Below are positions 1 to 9,472 of a stretch of 64,000 bases of DNA, piece by piece. The notes under the pieces are model-generated. The model was not told the DNA's origin. It was given only the letters and a program-made list of their open reading frames with translations, and searched no databases. This DNA is from Pseudoxanthomonas sp. Root65. Lineage in GTDB: Bacteria; Pseudomonadota; Gammaproteobacteria; Xanthomonadales; Xanthomonadaceae. Positions within the stretch are counted from its first letter, which is position 1. Every line of letters starts with the position of its first letter. Both the position numbers and the translations under genes were made by a program. The stretch is from contig NZ_LMHA01000001.1 in assembly GCF_001427635.1 (NCBI RefSeq), positions 212,017-276,016 on the forward strand. Direction: 5' to 3'.

Positions 1-18
1 CGGCCACGCGCCGGAAGG

Positions 19-513
19 TCACTTGGCTTCGACGAAGACGTATTCGGCGCTGCTCGGGGTGACGGCGGCCTTGACCCGCTCGCTGTCCTCGGCCTTGCCG
101 ATGAACAGCACGCGCACGCCCTTGAACGAGTCGACGGCGGCGCCTTCGAACGCGGCCACGGCCAGGTCGGCGATCTTGGCGCTGTTCGGCGAGCCGAACG
201 CGATCAGGTTGCCGCTGCTCACGCCACGCGCCACGGCGCCCTTGGCCTGCTCCAGCTGGCGGCCGTACTTGGCGTCGAACTCCGGGTCGGTCTCGGCCGG
301 CAGGTAGTACACATACGGCGTGCTGGTGATCGTGCCCATGTTGGCGTCGACCACCTTGCTCAGGTATTCCTTCCACGGACCGTCTTCGGCGGTGGTCGGC
401 GCGACCAGCGCGACTTCGGCCGGCTCGGCCGGGGCTTCGTCCTGCTTCTTGCACGCCGCGAACGGCAGCACGAGGCAGGCGGTGAGCAGCATGCGGATTG
501 CGATCTTCTTCAT
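19..513 (-). CDS. Putative lipoprotein of unknown function
   Basis: A 164-residue protein with a lysine-rich start (MKKIAIR), a hydrophobic stretch and a lipobox-like FAAC near residue 21 followed by KKQ. It is therefore probably exported and lipid-anchored in the cell envelope. The rest is soluble and mixed alpha/beta, and I recognise no named domain. The start is backed by a strong purine-rich ribosome site (aggaggg) upstream of the ATG. It lies 46 nt after coaD on the same strand, so it may be the last gene of the rsmD-coaD unit. No function is assigned. Confidence 0.8.
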   Translation of the reverse strand: MKKIAIRMLLTACLVLPFAACKKQDEAPAEPAEVALVAPTTAEDGPWKEYLSKVVDANMGTITSTPYVYYLPAETDPEFDAKYGRQLEQAKGAVARGVSSGNLIAFGSPNSAKIADLAVAAFEGAAVDSFKGVRVLFIGKAEDSERVKAAVTPSSAEYVFVEAK

Positions 514-559
514 GGGTAATCCCCCTCCTGGTGAAACGGTTGTCGAAACGGTGGGGCGC

Positions 560-1710
<1,151 letters not shown>

Positions 1711-1779
1711 CGGGAAACCGGGAGGGGAAGGCTCCGCATGATACGACCCCGGCGCGCCCCTCCTGCAGGACCTCGCGGG

Positions 1780-1803
1780 TTGAAATCGGCCGCCCCACCC
1801 ATA
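1780..1803 (+). promoter_or_regulatory. Possible heat-shock (sigma-32-type) promoter of htpG
   Basis: TTGAAA at 1780-1785 and CCCAT at 1798-1802 resemble the -35 (CTTGAA) and -10 (CCCCAT) parts of sigma-32 promoters. The spacing is about 12 nt, one short of the usual minimum. It lies about 60 nt before htpG, a classic sigma-32 target. The match is imperfect, so this is a suggestion only. Confidence 0.3.
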
Positions 1804-1862
1804 CACCGGGAGCCATCGGCCGCGCCGGCGGCCCGCATGACGATCCAAGGAGCACGTCCACG

Positions 1863-3761
1863 ATGACCACCGAAACCCGCAAGGAAACACTGGGCTTCCA
1901 GGCCGAAGTGAAGCAGCTGCTGCAGCTGATGATCCACTCGCTGTATTCGAACAAGGAGATCTTCCTGCGCGAGCTGGTCTCCAACGCCGCCGACGCCGCC
2001 GACAAGCTGCGCTTCGAGGCGCTGAAGGACCCGAAGCTGCTGGAGGAAGACCCCACCCTGCGCATCCGTATCGGCTTCGATGCCGCCGCGCGCACGGTGA
2101 CCATCGACGACAACGGCATCGGCATGAGCCGCGACGAAGCCGTCGCCCACCTCGGCACCATCGCCAAGTCAGGTACCGGCGAGTTCCTGCGCGCGATGTC
2201 CGGCGACCAGAAGAAGGACGCCAACCTGATCGGCCAGTTCGGCGTGGGTTTCTACAGCGCCTTCATCGTGGCCGACCGCGTGGACGTGTTCAGCCGTCGC
2301 GCCGGCCTGCCCGCCGGCGAGGGCGTGCACTGGTCCAGCGCCGGCGAAGGCGATTTCGAGGTCGCCACCGTCGACAAGCCCGAGCGCGGCACCCGCATCG
2401 TGCTGCACCTGAAGGACGGCGAGGAAGGCTTCGCCGACGGCTGGAAGCTGCGCGGCATCATCAAGAAGTATTCCGACCACGTCGGCCTGCCGATCGAGAT
2501 GCCGAAGGAGCATCACGGCGAAGACGCGCCCGCAGCTCCCGAATGGGAAGCGGTCAACAAGGCCAGCGCGCTGTGGACGCGTGCGAAGTCCGAGATCAAG
2601 GACGAGGAATACACCGAGTTCTACAAGCACATCGCCCACGACTTCACCGACCCGGTGGCGTGGAGCCACAACAAGGTCGAAGGCAAGCTGGAATACACCT
2701 CCCTGCTGTACGTGCCCGGTCGCGCGCCGTTCGACCTGTACCACCGCGACGGCGCCAAGGGCCTCAAGCTGTACGTGCAGCGCGTCTTCATCATGGATCA
2801 GGCCGAACAGTTCCTGCCGCTGTACCTGCGCTTCCTGCGCGGCGTGGTGGATTCGTCCGACCTGTCGCTCAATGTCTCGCGCGAGATCCTGCAGTCGGGC
2901 CCGGTGGTGGACTCGATGCGCTCGGCGCTGACCAAGCGCGCGCTCGACATGCTGGAGAAGCTGGCGAAGGACAAGCCCGAGGACTACAAGGCGTTCTGGA
3001 CCCACTTCGGCCAGGTGCTGAAGGAAGGCCCGGCCGAGGACTACGCCAACCGCGAGAAGATCGCCGGGCTGCTGCGCTTCGCCTCCACCCACGACGCCTC
3101 CGGCGAGCCCAGCGTCGCCCTCGCCGACTACGTGGGCCGCATGAAGGAAGGCCAGGACAAGCTGTACTACCTGACCGGCGACACGCACGCGCAGATCAAG
3201 GACAGCCCGCACCTGGAAATCTTCCGCAAGAAGGGCATCGAAGTGCTGCTGCTCACCGACCGCATCGACGAATGGCTGATGGGCTACCTGACCGAGTTCA
3301 ACGGCAAGTCCTTCGCCGACGTGGCCCGCGGCGACCTGGACCTGGGCGCGCTGGACAGCGAGGACGACAAGAAGGCGCAGGAAGAAAGCGCCAAGGCGAA
3401 GGAAGCGCTGACCAGCCGCATCAAGACCGTGCTGGGCCTGGACGTTGCCGACGTGCGCGTCTCGCACCGCCTGACCGATTCGCCCGCCATCCTCGCCATC
3501 GGCCAGGGCGATCTGGGCCTGCAGATGCGCCAGCTGCTGGAAGCCAGCGGCCAGCAGGTGCCGGAGAGCAAGCCGGTGTTCGAGTACAACCCCGACCACC
3601 CGCTGATCGCCAAGCTCGACGCCGAAAGCGACGCGAACCGCTTCAACAGCCTCACCCGCGTGCTGTTCGACCAGGCCGCGCTGGCCGCCGGCGAAAGCCT
3701 CAAGGACCCGGCCGGCTACGTGAAGCGGCTCAATTCACTGCTGCTGGAACTGTCCACGTAG
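1863..3761 (+). CDS. htpG: Molecular chaperone HtpG (Hsp90 family)
   Basis: ATP-driven cytosolic chaperone of the Hsp90 family. At 632 residues it is full length. The N-terminal GHKL ATPase domain shows [21 protein letters not shown] and [11 protein letters not shown]. The middle domain carries the NVSREILQ stretch and the C-terminal dimerisation domain ends in LLELST. An AAGGAG ribosome site (1848-1853) sits 9 nt before the ATG. It is transcribed alone, with a hairpin repeat immediately after the stop. Confidence 0.98.
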   Translation: MTTETRKETLGFQAEVKQLLQLMIHSLYSNKEIFLRELVSNAADAADKLRFEALKDPKLLEEDPTLRIRIGFDAAARTVTIDDNGIGMSRDEAVAHLGTIAKSGTGEFLRAMSGDQKKDANLIGQFGVGFYSAFIVADRVDVFSRRAGLPAGEGVHWSSAGEGDFEVATVDKPERGTRIVLHLKDGEEGFADGWKLRGIIKKYSDHVGLPIEMPKEHHGEDAPAAPEWEAVNKASALWTRAKSEIKDEEYTEFYKHIAHDFTDPVAWSHNKVEGKLEYTSLLYVPGRAPFDLYHRDGAKGLKLYVQRVFIMDQAEQFLPLYLRFLRGVVDSSDLSLNVSREILQSGPVVDSMRSALTKRALDMLEKLAKDKPEDYKAFWTHFGQVLKEGPAEDYANREKIAGLLRFASTHDASGEPSVALADYVGRMKEGQDKLYYLTGDTHAQIKDSPHLEIFRKKGIEVLLLTDRIDEWLMGYLTEFNGKSFADVARGDLDLGALDSEDDKKAQEESAKAKEALTSRIKTVLGLDVADVRVSHRLTDSPAILAIGQGDLGLQMRQLLEASGQQVPESKPVFEYNPDHPLIAKLDAESDANRFNSLTRVLFDQAALAAGESLKDPAGYVKRLNSLLLELST

Positions 3762-3780
3762 TAGAACCCTCCTTGCAGTC

Positions 3781-3807
3781 CCCTCTCCCCGTGCAACGGG
3801 GAGAGGG
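3781..3807. repeat. GC-rich palindromic repeat hairpin after htpG
   Basis: A perfect 12-bp inverted repeat (CCCTCTCCCCGT / ACGGGGAGAGGG) with a 3-nt loop, followed by a g-rich tail to about 3826. A related, less perfect copy in the opposite orientation lies at 28856-28896. No T-run follows, so it is more likely a dispersed repeat than a terminator. Confidence 0.7.
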
Positions 3808-3854
3808 TGCCGAAGGCGGGTGAGGGGCGAACGGAGACGGTACGCTCCTGATCC

Positions 3855-3965
3855 GTAGCCCGGTTAGAGCCACAGGCGAAACCCGGGACCACGCGATCTC
3901 CGGTGCGGCACCGAAACCGTCCACGCGAACAGCCCCCGGGTTTCGCTGCACTCTACCCGGGCTAC
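3855..3965. repeat. REP-type inverted pair starting with GTAG
   Basis: Two inverted copies of a unit beginning GTAGCCCGG and ending GAAACCCGGG lie at 3855-3887 and 3935-3965, separated by about 47 nt. The 5' GTAG and the paired inverted layout are hallmarks of REP/BIME elements mobilised by RAYT transposases. No RAYT gene is in the window. It fills the gap between the 3' ends of htpG and the flagellar-like gene. Confidence 0.7.
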
Positions 3966-3975
3966 GGGGTGCAGT

Positions 3976-4272
3976 TCAGGCCCTGACGTCCAGCAATCCA
4001 CCCAGCGTCTGGTCCGCCACCTTCAGCACGAACAGGTTGGCGCCGGCCATCGCCTTGTAGGTCAGCATCGCGGCGAGGTCTTCGACCGGGGCGCCGGGAT
4101 CGGCGGGCGCCTCGACCACGCGCGCGGACACACCACCCGCCTCGGCCGACAGCGCCACAGACTGCCGCGTGGCCTCGGGCGTGGCCAGGTTGGCGATGTT
4201 GTGCGCCGCAGCCTGCATGCCGAGCGAGGCGGCGCGCAGGCCCGAGGTGGCGATGCCGGCGATGGCGTTCAT
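3976..4272 (-). CDS. Small flagellar basal-body-rod-like protein (orphan)
   Basis: A 98-residue protein whose first 45 residues (MNAIAGIATSGLRAASLGMQ, then AAHNIANLATPE) resemble the N-terminal segment shared by flagellar rod and hook proteins (FlgB, FlgC, FlgE), where the motif is NxANxxTPG. It ends with a hydrophobic helix of the kind that packs in axial flagellar proteins (KVADQTLGGLLDVRA). The central domain of real rod proteins is missing and no flagellar genes are nearby. It could be a degenerate or specialised member; its function is unknown. Confidence 0.7.
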   Translation of the reverse strand: MNAIAGIATSGLRAASLGMQAAAHNIANLATPEATRQSVALSAEAGGVSARVVEAPADPGAPVEDLAAMLTYKAMAGANLFVLKVADQTLGGLLDVRA

Positions 4273-4391
4273 GCGGGGACTCCGGGTTCTCCGCCCTCGA
4301 TATCGGCCACCCCCGGCCCCACTTGAGTCCTGTGTCCAAGCGCCCGACAGCCGGGTGGTAGCATGTCGCCCTCTTCGAGATACCCCCTGCA

Positions 4392-5603
4392 ATGATCGGT
4401 TTTTTCCGCCGCAAGAAGCCCCAGGACGGTGCCGACACCGCCCAGACCCGTCCCAGCATCGAGGAACTCGCCGCCGCCTTCCCGCGTGCGCCCAGCGAGC
4501 CGTTGCCGGCGGACGATGCCCCCTCTTCTCCCCCCTCCGCGGAGGAGACGTTGTCGAAGGCGGATGGAGGAGAAAGCCAGGTCGTCGTGCAGACGGAAGC
4601 GGCGACGGCTGTCCCCGCATCCCAGGCCGCTCCCATGCCAACACCGGAGAGCGAACCTGAAGGCGCCCCCGCTGCCGCGGCCGGCAAGCCCGGCTGGCGC
4701 GATCGTCTGCGCCGCACCAGCGCCGCGCTGGGCCTGGCCGGCCTGTTCACGCGCAACCCGCGCCTGGACGACGATCTGCTGGACGAAATCGAGACCGCGC
4801 TGCTGACCGCCGACGTCGGCGTGCCGGCGACCACCGCCATCATCGAAGACCTGCGCAAGCGGATGAAGGCGCGCGAATTCGCCGACGCCCAGGCGCTGCT
4901 GAAGGCGCTGCGCGCCGACCTGATCGCGCTGATCGCGCCGGTCGCCAAGCCGCTCGCCATCGATGCCAGCCGCAAGCCCTTCGTCGTGCTGACCGTTGGG
5001 GTCAACGGCGTCGGCAAGACCACCACCATCGGCAAACTGGCGCGCCGCTTCAAACAGGACGGCCATAGCCTGATGCTGGCCGCCGGCGATACGTTCCGCG
5101 CCGCCGCCGTCGCGCAGTTGCAGACCTGGGGCGAACGCAACGGCGTGCCCGTGGTCGCGCAGGGGCAGGATGCGGATGCCGCGTCGGTCGCGTTCGATGC
5201 CCTGCAGTCGGCCAAGTCGCGCGGCACCGACGTGCTGATCGCCGACACCGCCGGCCGCCTGCACACGCAGACCGGGCTGATGAACGAACTCGGTAAGATC
5301 CGCCGCGTGCTCGGCAAGATCGATCCCGAGGCGCCGCACGAGGTGCTGATGGTGATCGACGGTACCACCGGCCAGAACGCGCTCTCGCAGCTGCGCCAGT
5401 TTCACGCCGCCGTCGGCGTCACCGGCTTGGTAGTCACCAAGCTCGACGGCACGGCCAAGGGCGGCGTGGTGTTCGCGCTGGCACGCGAGTTCGGCATCCC
5501 GATCCGCTACGCCGGCATCGGCGAGCGCGTGGAAGACCTGCGCGTGTTCGATGCGGAATCGTTCGTCGATGCGCTGCTGCCGGAAGCGCTGGGTGGCAGC
5601 TGA
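4392..5603 (+). CDS. ftsY: Signal recognition particle receptor FtsY
   Basis: SRP receptor GTPase that docks ribosome-SRP complexes at the inner membrane for co-translational insertion. It has 403 residues. An acidic, proline/alanine-rich A-domain (about residues 10-95, low conservation) precedes the N-domain four-helix bundle and the G-domain. The G-domain motifs are GVNGVGKTTTIGKL (G1), DTAGRLHTQ (G3) and TKLDGTAKGG (G4). It is divergent from the flagellar-like gene and followed by a REP-like palindrome before mutY. Confidence 0.98.
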   Translation: MIGFFRRKKPQDGADTAQTRPSIEELAAAFPRAPSEPLPADDAPSSPPSAEETLSKADGGESQVVVQTEAATAVPASQAAPMPTPESEPEGAPAAAAGKPGWRDRLRRTSAALGLAGLFTRNPRLDDDLLDEIETALLTADVGVPATTAIIEDLRKRMKAREFADAQALLKALRADLIALIAPVAKPLAIDASRKPFVVLTVGVNGVGKTTTIGKLARRFKQDGHSLMLAAGDTFRAAAVAQLQTWGERNGVPVVAQGQDADAASVAFDALQSAKSRGTDVLIADTAGRLHTQTGLMNELGKIRRVLGKIDPEAPHEVLMVIDGTTGQNALSQLRQFHAAVGVTGLVVTKLDGTAKGGVVFALAREFGIPIRYAGIGERVEDLRVFDAESFVDALLPEALGGS

Positions 5604-5622
5604 CATCGCAGCATCTGCTGTT

Positions 5623-5687
5623 GTGGGAGCGACGTCAGTCGCGATGACGCCATCGCGGGGGTTGATCGCGACTGACGTCGCTCCCAC
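5623..5687. repeat. REP-like perfect inverted repeat between ftsY and mutY
   Basis: Two 23-bp arms (5623-5645 and 5665-5687) beginning GTGGGAGCGACGTCAGTC are perfect inverted copies around a 19-nt loop. Each arm also contains the internal palindrome GACGTC. The sequence type resembles the dispersed GTGGGAGCG/GTAGGAGCG palindromes of xanthomonads and pseudomonads. The right arm ends 3 nt before the mutY ATG. Confidence 0.8.
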
Positions 5688-5690
5688 AGG

Positions 5691-6749
5691 ATGCTGTACG
5701 TGAGCGCTGACTCCTTCCCCCATCGCCTGCTCGCTTGGTTCGACGATCACGGCCGCCACGACCTCCCCTGGCAGCACCCGCGCACGCCGTATCGCGTGTG
5801 GCTGTCGGAAATCATGCTGCAGCAGACACAGGTGGCCACCGTCATCCCGTACTTCCTGCGCTTCGTCGAGCGCTTCCCGACCTTGCCCGACTTGGCCGTC
5901 GCATCCACCGACGACGTGATGGCGCACTGGGCCGGGCTGGGCTACTACGCCCGCGCACGCAACCTGCATGCTGCAGCGAAAGCCTGCGTCGCCGCGCACG
6001 GCGGCGAACTGCCGCGCGATTTCGACGCCCTGCACGCACTGCCCGGCATCGGCCGCAGCACGGCAGGTGCGATCCTGTCGCAGGCGTGGAACGACCGCTT
6101 CCCCATCCTCGATGGCAACGTCAAGCGCGTGCTGACGCGCTTCCACGGCATTGCCGGCTGGCCCGGCTTGCCGGCGGTGGAGAAGCAGCTGTGGATGCTG
6201 GCGGAGCAGCATCTGCGCGATGTGCCCGACGGCCGACTGGCCGACTACACGCAGGCGCAGATGGATTTCGGCGCCACCCTGTGCACGCGCGCCAAGCCGG
6301 CCTGCGTGGTGTGCCCGTTGCAGGAAGACTGCGGGGCGCGTCGCGACGGTCTTACCGCCGCGCTGCCCACCTCCAAGCCATCCAAGGTGTTGCCCGAACG
6401 CGAGGCCGTGGCGCTGTGGCTGGAGAACGCAGACGGCGACATCCTGCTGCAGCGGCGGCCGGAGACCGGCATCTGGGCCTCGCTGTGGACGCTGCCGCAG
6501 GCCGACACCGATGCGGGCATGCGCGAGTGGTTCGCGCGCGAGGTCAAGGGAAACTACGACGCCGCGGAAGAACTGCCCGTCATCGTGCACACCTTCAGCC
6601 ACTACCGCCTGCATCTACAGCTGCAGCGCCTGCGCAAGATCGCCCTGCGCGACGTGGTGCGCGACAATGACGGTCTGCGCTGGGTGGCGCGTGGCGATCT
6701 GGCCGCGCTGGGCCTGCCGGCGCCGATCCGCAAACTGCTAGGGAATTGA
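5691..6749 (+). CDS. mutY: Adenine DNA glycosylase MutY
   Basis: Removes adenine mispaired with 8-oxoguanine, preventing G:C to T:A mutation. It has 352 residues. The catalytic glutamate lies in SEIMLQQTQV. The helix-hairpin-helix with catalytic Asp spans LPGIGRSTAGAI to ILDGNVKRV. The [4Fe-4S] ligands are C-x6-C-x2-C-x5-C (CTRAKPACVVCPLQEDC), and the C-terminal NUDIX-like domain recognises 8-oxoG. The ATG lies 3 nt after a REP-like palindrome without a clear ribosome site; a GTG three codons later is an alternative. yggX follows after 3 nt, as in enterobacteria. Confidence 0.97.
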   Translation: MLYVSADSFPHRLLAWFDDHGRHDLPWQHPRTPYRVWLSEIMLQQTQVATVIPYFLRFVERFPTLPDLAVASTDDVMAHWAGLGYYARARNLHAAAKACVAAHGGELPRDFDALHALPGIGRSTAGAILSQAWNDRFPILDGNVKRVLTRFHGIAGWPGLPAVEKQLWMLAEQHLRDVPDGRLADYTQAQMDFGATLCTRAKPACVVCPLQEDCGARRDGLTAALPTSKPSKVLPEREAVALWLENADGDILLQRRPETGIWASLWTLPQADTDAGMREWFAREVKGNYDAAEELPVIVHTFSHYRLHLQLQRLRKIALRDVVRDNDGLRWVARGDLAALGLPAPIRKLLGN

Positions 6750-6752
6750 CCG

Positions 6753-7022
6753 ATGCCGCGCACCGTCTTCTGCCAGTACGAACAACGCGAAACGGAAGGG
6801 CTCGACTTCGTCCCCTACCCCGGCGAGCTGGGCAAGCGCATCTACGCCGACATCGGCAAGCCTGCCTGGGCGGCATGGCTGGCGCACCAGACCATGCTGA
6901 TCAACGAAAACCGGCTGTCGCCGCGCGATCCCAAGCACCGCGCATTCCTGGAGACCGAACTGGAGAAGTTCCTGTTCGGCGGCGGCGCGGACAAGCCGGC
7001 CGGTTACCTGCCCACGCCGTAA
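6753..7022 (+). CDS. yggX: Probable Fe(2+)-trafficking protein YggX
   Basis: An 89-residue cytosolic protein of the YggX family, linked to iron handling and protection of Fe-S clusters from oxidants. It shows the family start [11 protein letters not shown] with the conserved Cys7, then [13 protein letters not shown] and [14 protein letters not shown]. It lies 3 nt after mutY, itself an Fe-S enzyme, an arrangement conserved in gammaproteobacteria that implies co-transcription. Confidence 0.97.
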   Translation: MPRTVFCQYEQRETEGLDFVPYPGELGKRIYADIGKPAWAAWLAHQTMLINENRLSPRDPKHRAFLETELEKFLFGGGADKPAGYLPTP

Positions 7023-7040
7023 CTCCGACCGGCTTCCTTC

Positions 7041-7493
7041 TCAGGTCTTCGCTTCGCGCTCCACCGCGGCGGCTTCGCGCAGCTCCTTCTGGCTGGCGCG
7101 CAGGGCTTTCACGTCCAATGGGCGGATGGTCTGGATACGACAGGGAAGCTTGATGCTGGACGTGCCCGCCCCCAGCGGAATCACGTCGTCGAAGCGCGCC
7201 GAGACCCGGCTACCGAAATTCGTGATGCGGATCGCCATGGCATAGTCGAGGTCCTGGCAGGGACCGGACAGCTCCAGCAGGAAGGCCTCGCTGGGCTTGG
7301 TCCACACCGCCAGCGCGCCATCGCCCAGGGGGGACCAGCCATTGATGGTGCCGAAATAGCGGAAGTCCTTGACCGGCTCGCCGGCGTGGCTGCGGTAGAA
7401 GGCCAGCTTTTCTGCGTCCGTCTGCTGGGGGCCGGTGGCGCAGGCGGCCAGCGTCGTCGCCATCAGCAGGGCAAGAAGCGTCACGTGTTTCAT
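7041..7493 (-). CDS. DUF6491-type lipoprotein
   Basis: A 150-residue envelope protein with a signal peptide and lipobox (TTLAAC, Cys about 18), so a likely lipoprotein. The body contains an FRYFGTINGWSPLGDGALAV block and paired cysteines (GPCQDLDY and LPCRIQTIRP). I recall this layout from a family of uncharacterised xanthomonad/sphingomonad lipoproteins (DUF6491). The C-terminus is a charged helix. It is convergent with yggX. Function unknown. Confidence 0.8.
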   Translation of the reverse strand: MKHVTLLALLMATTLAACATGPQQTDAEKLAFYRSHAGEPVKDFRYFGTINGWSPLGDGALAVWTKPSEAFLLELSGPCQDLDYAMAIRITNFGSRVSARFDDVIPLGAGTSSIKLPCRIQTIRPLDVKALRASQKELREAAAVEREAKT

Positions 7494-7600
7494 GGTGTTT
7501 GCCTGTCGGTGCGTGGAGGGGCGCACTCCCGCATGCATGATGCCCCCGTCCCGGCGGGCCGGCGGCGGCTCGAAGGCCCGCCATTCAGCGCTTGTCCGGC

Positions 7601-7629
7601 TTGCCATCGCCCCGGGGGGTCCGTATCAT
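7601..7629 (+). promoter_or_regulatory. Sigma-70 promoter of tRNA-Phe
   Basis: TTGCCA (7601-7606), a 17-nt GC-rich spacer, and TATCAT (7624-7629). Transcription would start near 7636, about 35 nt before the mature tRNA end. Confidence 0.65.
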
Positions 7630-7669
7630 TGCGCCTCTTCTGCCGTACGCCTGTACCGCGCAAGACCAT

Positions 7670-7745
7670 GGCCTGGTAGCTCAGTTGGTAGAGCAGCGGA
7701 TTGAAAATCCGCGTGTCGGTGGTTCGAATCCGCCCCGGGCCACCA
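7670..7745 (+). tRNA. tRNA-Phe (GAA)
   Basis: A 76-nt cloverleaf. The acceptor GGCCTGG pairs with CCGGGCC, the anticodon stem GCGGA/TCCGC holds loop TTGAAAA with anticodon GAA at 7703-7705, and the T-arm is GGTGG-TTCGAAT-CCGCC. The 3' CCA is encoded. It is followed by a terminator hairpin. Confidence 0.97.
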
Positions 7746-7759
7746 TATCGTTTACGGAA

Positions 7760-7784
7760 GGCCTGCAGCGATGCAGGCCTTTTT
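7760..7784 (+). terminator. Rho-independent terminator of tRNA-Phe
   Basis: Perfect 8-bp stem GGCCTGCA/TGCAGGCC with loop GCGA, followed at once by TTTTT. It ends 20 nt before the pseudouridine synthase start, so that gene probably relies on readthrough or its own start signal. Confidence 0.85.
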
Positions 7785-7804
7785 CGTGCCCGCCAGGAGC
7801 ACCG

Positions 7805-8524
7805 GTGTCGCCCATGCCCGAACCCATCCGCCTTGCCAAGCGTGTTGCCGAACTGACGGGCTGCTCGCGCGCCGAAGCCGACCAGTACATCGAAGGCGGC
7901 TGGGTCACGGTTGACGGTGAGACGGTGGAAGCCCCCCAGCACCCGGTCACCGACGAACGCGTGGAAATCGATCCCGCCGCGAAACTCACCGCCACCGAAC
8001 CCGCCACGCTCCTGCTGCACAAGCCCGAAGGCATCGCCTGGCAGGACGCCGCCGCCCTGGCCGTGCCGGCCACGCACATCGCGGACGACGACAGTGGCGT
8101 TCGCCCGCTGAAGCGCCATCTGCAGCGGCTGACCGCGCTGATGCCGTTGGACACGGAGGCGAGCGGGCTGATGGTGCTCAGCCAGGATGGACGCGTGTGG
8201 CGACGCCTGACCGAGGACTACGCGCAGATCGAGCAGGAATTCGTGGTGGAGATCCGCGGCGAGACCGGTCCCTATACGCTGAGCCGCATCGGCCACGTAC
8301 CCACCTACCAGGGACGCGGCCTGGCGCCCTGCAAGGTCAGCTGGCAGAACGAGGTGCGGCTGCGCTTCGCGATCAAGGACGTGCAGCCCGGCGAGCTGCG
8401 CCACCGTTGCCGGGAAGGTGGACTGGACGTGGTGTCGATCCGGCGCCTGCGAGTGGGGCGTGTCGCCCTGTCCAAGATGCCCGTCGGGCAATGGCGCTAC
8501 CTGCCGACCGGTACGCGCTTCTAG
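7805..8524 (+). CDS. S4-domain RNA pseudouridine synthase (RsuA/RluF-like)
   Basis: Predicted to isomerise a uridine in rRNA to pseudouridine. An S4 RNA-binding domain comes first (LAKRVAELTGCSRAEADQYI, then GGWVTVDGETV), and the RsuA/RluF-type catalytic domain follows. The catalytic-aspartate motif reads MPLDTEASGL where the family normally has GRLDxxxxGL. The Asp is present but the usual Arg is Pro. I chose the GTG at 7805 because AGGAG (7795-7799) is 5 nt away. An ATG at 7814 is the alternative. Target uridine unknown. Confidence 0.88.
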   Translation: MSPMPEPIRLAKRVAELTGCSRAEADQYIEGGWVTVDGETVEAPQHPVTDERVEIDPAAKLTATEPATLLLHKPEGIAWQDAAALAVPATHIADDDSGVRPLKRHLQRLTALMPLDTEASGLMVLSQDGRVWRRLTEDYAQIEQEFVVEIRGETGPYTLSRIGHVPTYQGRGLAPCKVSWQNEVRLRFAIKDVQPGELRHRCREGGLDVVSIRRLRVGRVALSKMPVGQWRYLPTGTRF

Positions 8525-8672
8525 GCCGTCAACGGCAAACGTATCCGCCGTCCGCAGGAGAGTCCGCAAGCGGTCAAAGCCTGGAACGACTGCCCACGCG
8601 CGCGCCACGCCGCTTCACATGCCTGTCCACATATGACGACTAGGCTGGCCGCAGGTTTTCCGAGGATCGGCC

Positions 8673-8957
8673 ATGCGACTTCCCACCCTGTTGTGCGTCT
8701 TCCTGCTCACTGCCTGCGGTAGCGGTGGCGCTGCGCGTGGCGGCGATGCACCCACCTGCGCCAGTGTTGCCGCCAAGCAGCGCGCCGCCGAGAACGTGGA
8801 CGAAGCCTACGAAGAGATCCGCCAGCGCACGGTGACATCGCCTACCGAAAAGAACCAGCAGAAGCTGTCGGAAGCCGCGACTGAATCGGCCGCCGCCAAT
8901 GCAGCGCTGGAGGCGGCGAAAGCCGAGCAGGCGGCCGGACGTTGTCCGCCGGATTAA
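8673..8957 (+). CDS. Small putative lipoprotein
   Basis: A 94-residue protein with a signal peptide and lipobox LLTAC (Cys about 15), followed by a Gly/Ser/Ala linker. The rest is alanine/glutamate-rich and probably forms one long helical hairpin or coiled coil (about residues 35-88). One cysteine occurs after the linker and one near the end (GRCPPD). Its TAA overlaps the stop codon of the convergent downstream gene. Function unknown. Confidence 0.75.
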   Translation: MRLPTLLCVFLLTACGSGGAARGGDAPTCASVAAKQRAAENVDEAYEEIRQRTVTSPTEKNQQKLSEAATESAAANAALEAAKAEQAAGRCPPD

Positions 8958-9211
8958 CTGCCTGGCGCAACGGCAACGCTGCGGGTCGCGCGCGGCGCCA
9001 CATCTTCCCCCCTCATCGCGGCGTCACGCGATGCCGCGTCCTGATGGCAGACCGAGCAGTCGTGCGTTTCGTGGACCGACACGAGCTTCCGTTCACAGCC
9101 TGACCGACCCTGGTCCAGGCCTTTGCCATTGCCATGGAGCCAGGTGGCCAGCAGCACGACGGCCACGACGCACCACCCGAGGATGGATCGGGAATTTGAA
9201 TCAAGCGGCAT
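8954..9211 (-). CDS. Small membrane-anchored protein with a CxxCH motif
   Basis: An 85-residue predicted protein. A single hydrophobic segment (residues about 9-27, ILGWCVVAVVLLATWL) is followed by a soluble tail containing DCSVCHQD, a CxxCH sequence as used for covalent haem c attachment. No distal methionine pattern or other cytochrome features are clear, so haem binding is only possible, and the reading frame itself is a prediction. The stop codons of this gene and the convergent lipoprotein overlap. Confidence 0.5.
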   Translation of the reverse strand: MPLDSNSRSILGWCVVAVVLLATWLHGNGKGLDQGRSGCERKLVSVHETHDCSVCHQDAASRDAAMRGEDVAPRATRSVAVAPGS

Positions 9212-9472
9212 GATGGAACGCTCGTTGTGGCGGATCTGCGCCCGCGACTGCACAGGATGTGCATGGGCTGGAGTCGACATGTGATATCGCCGCGCGTGCA
9301 TCAATCCGGACAACGGCGGGCGCGACGGACCGACAGACGGAATCGCGGGGACGGTCCATTCGCGGGCCGCCGCACTTTGCCGCATCAGGCGAGTCGCGTT
9401 TCACAGGACTGCTCTCGCGGACACCACGCCTGCCGCTGCCTATCCTTCGGGATCCATCCCTGCAGGCTGCCC

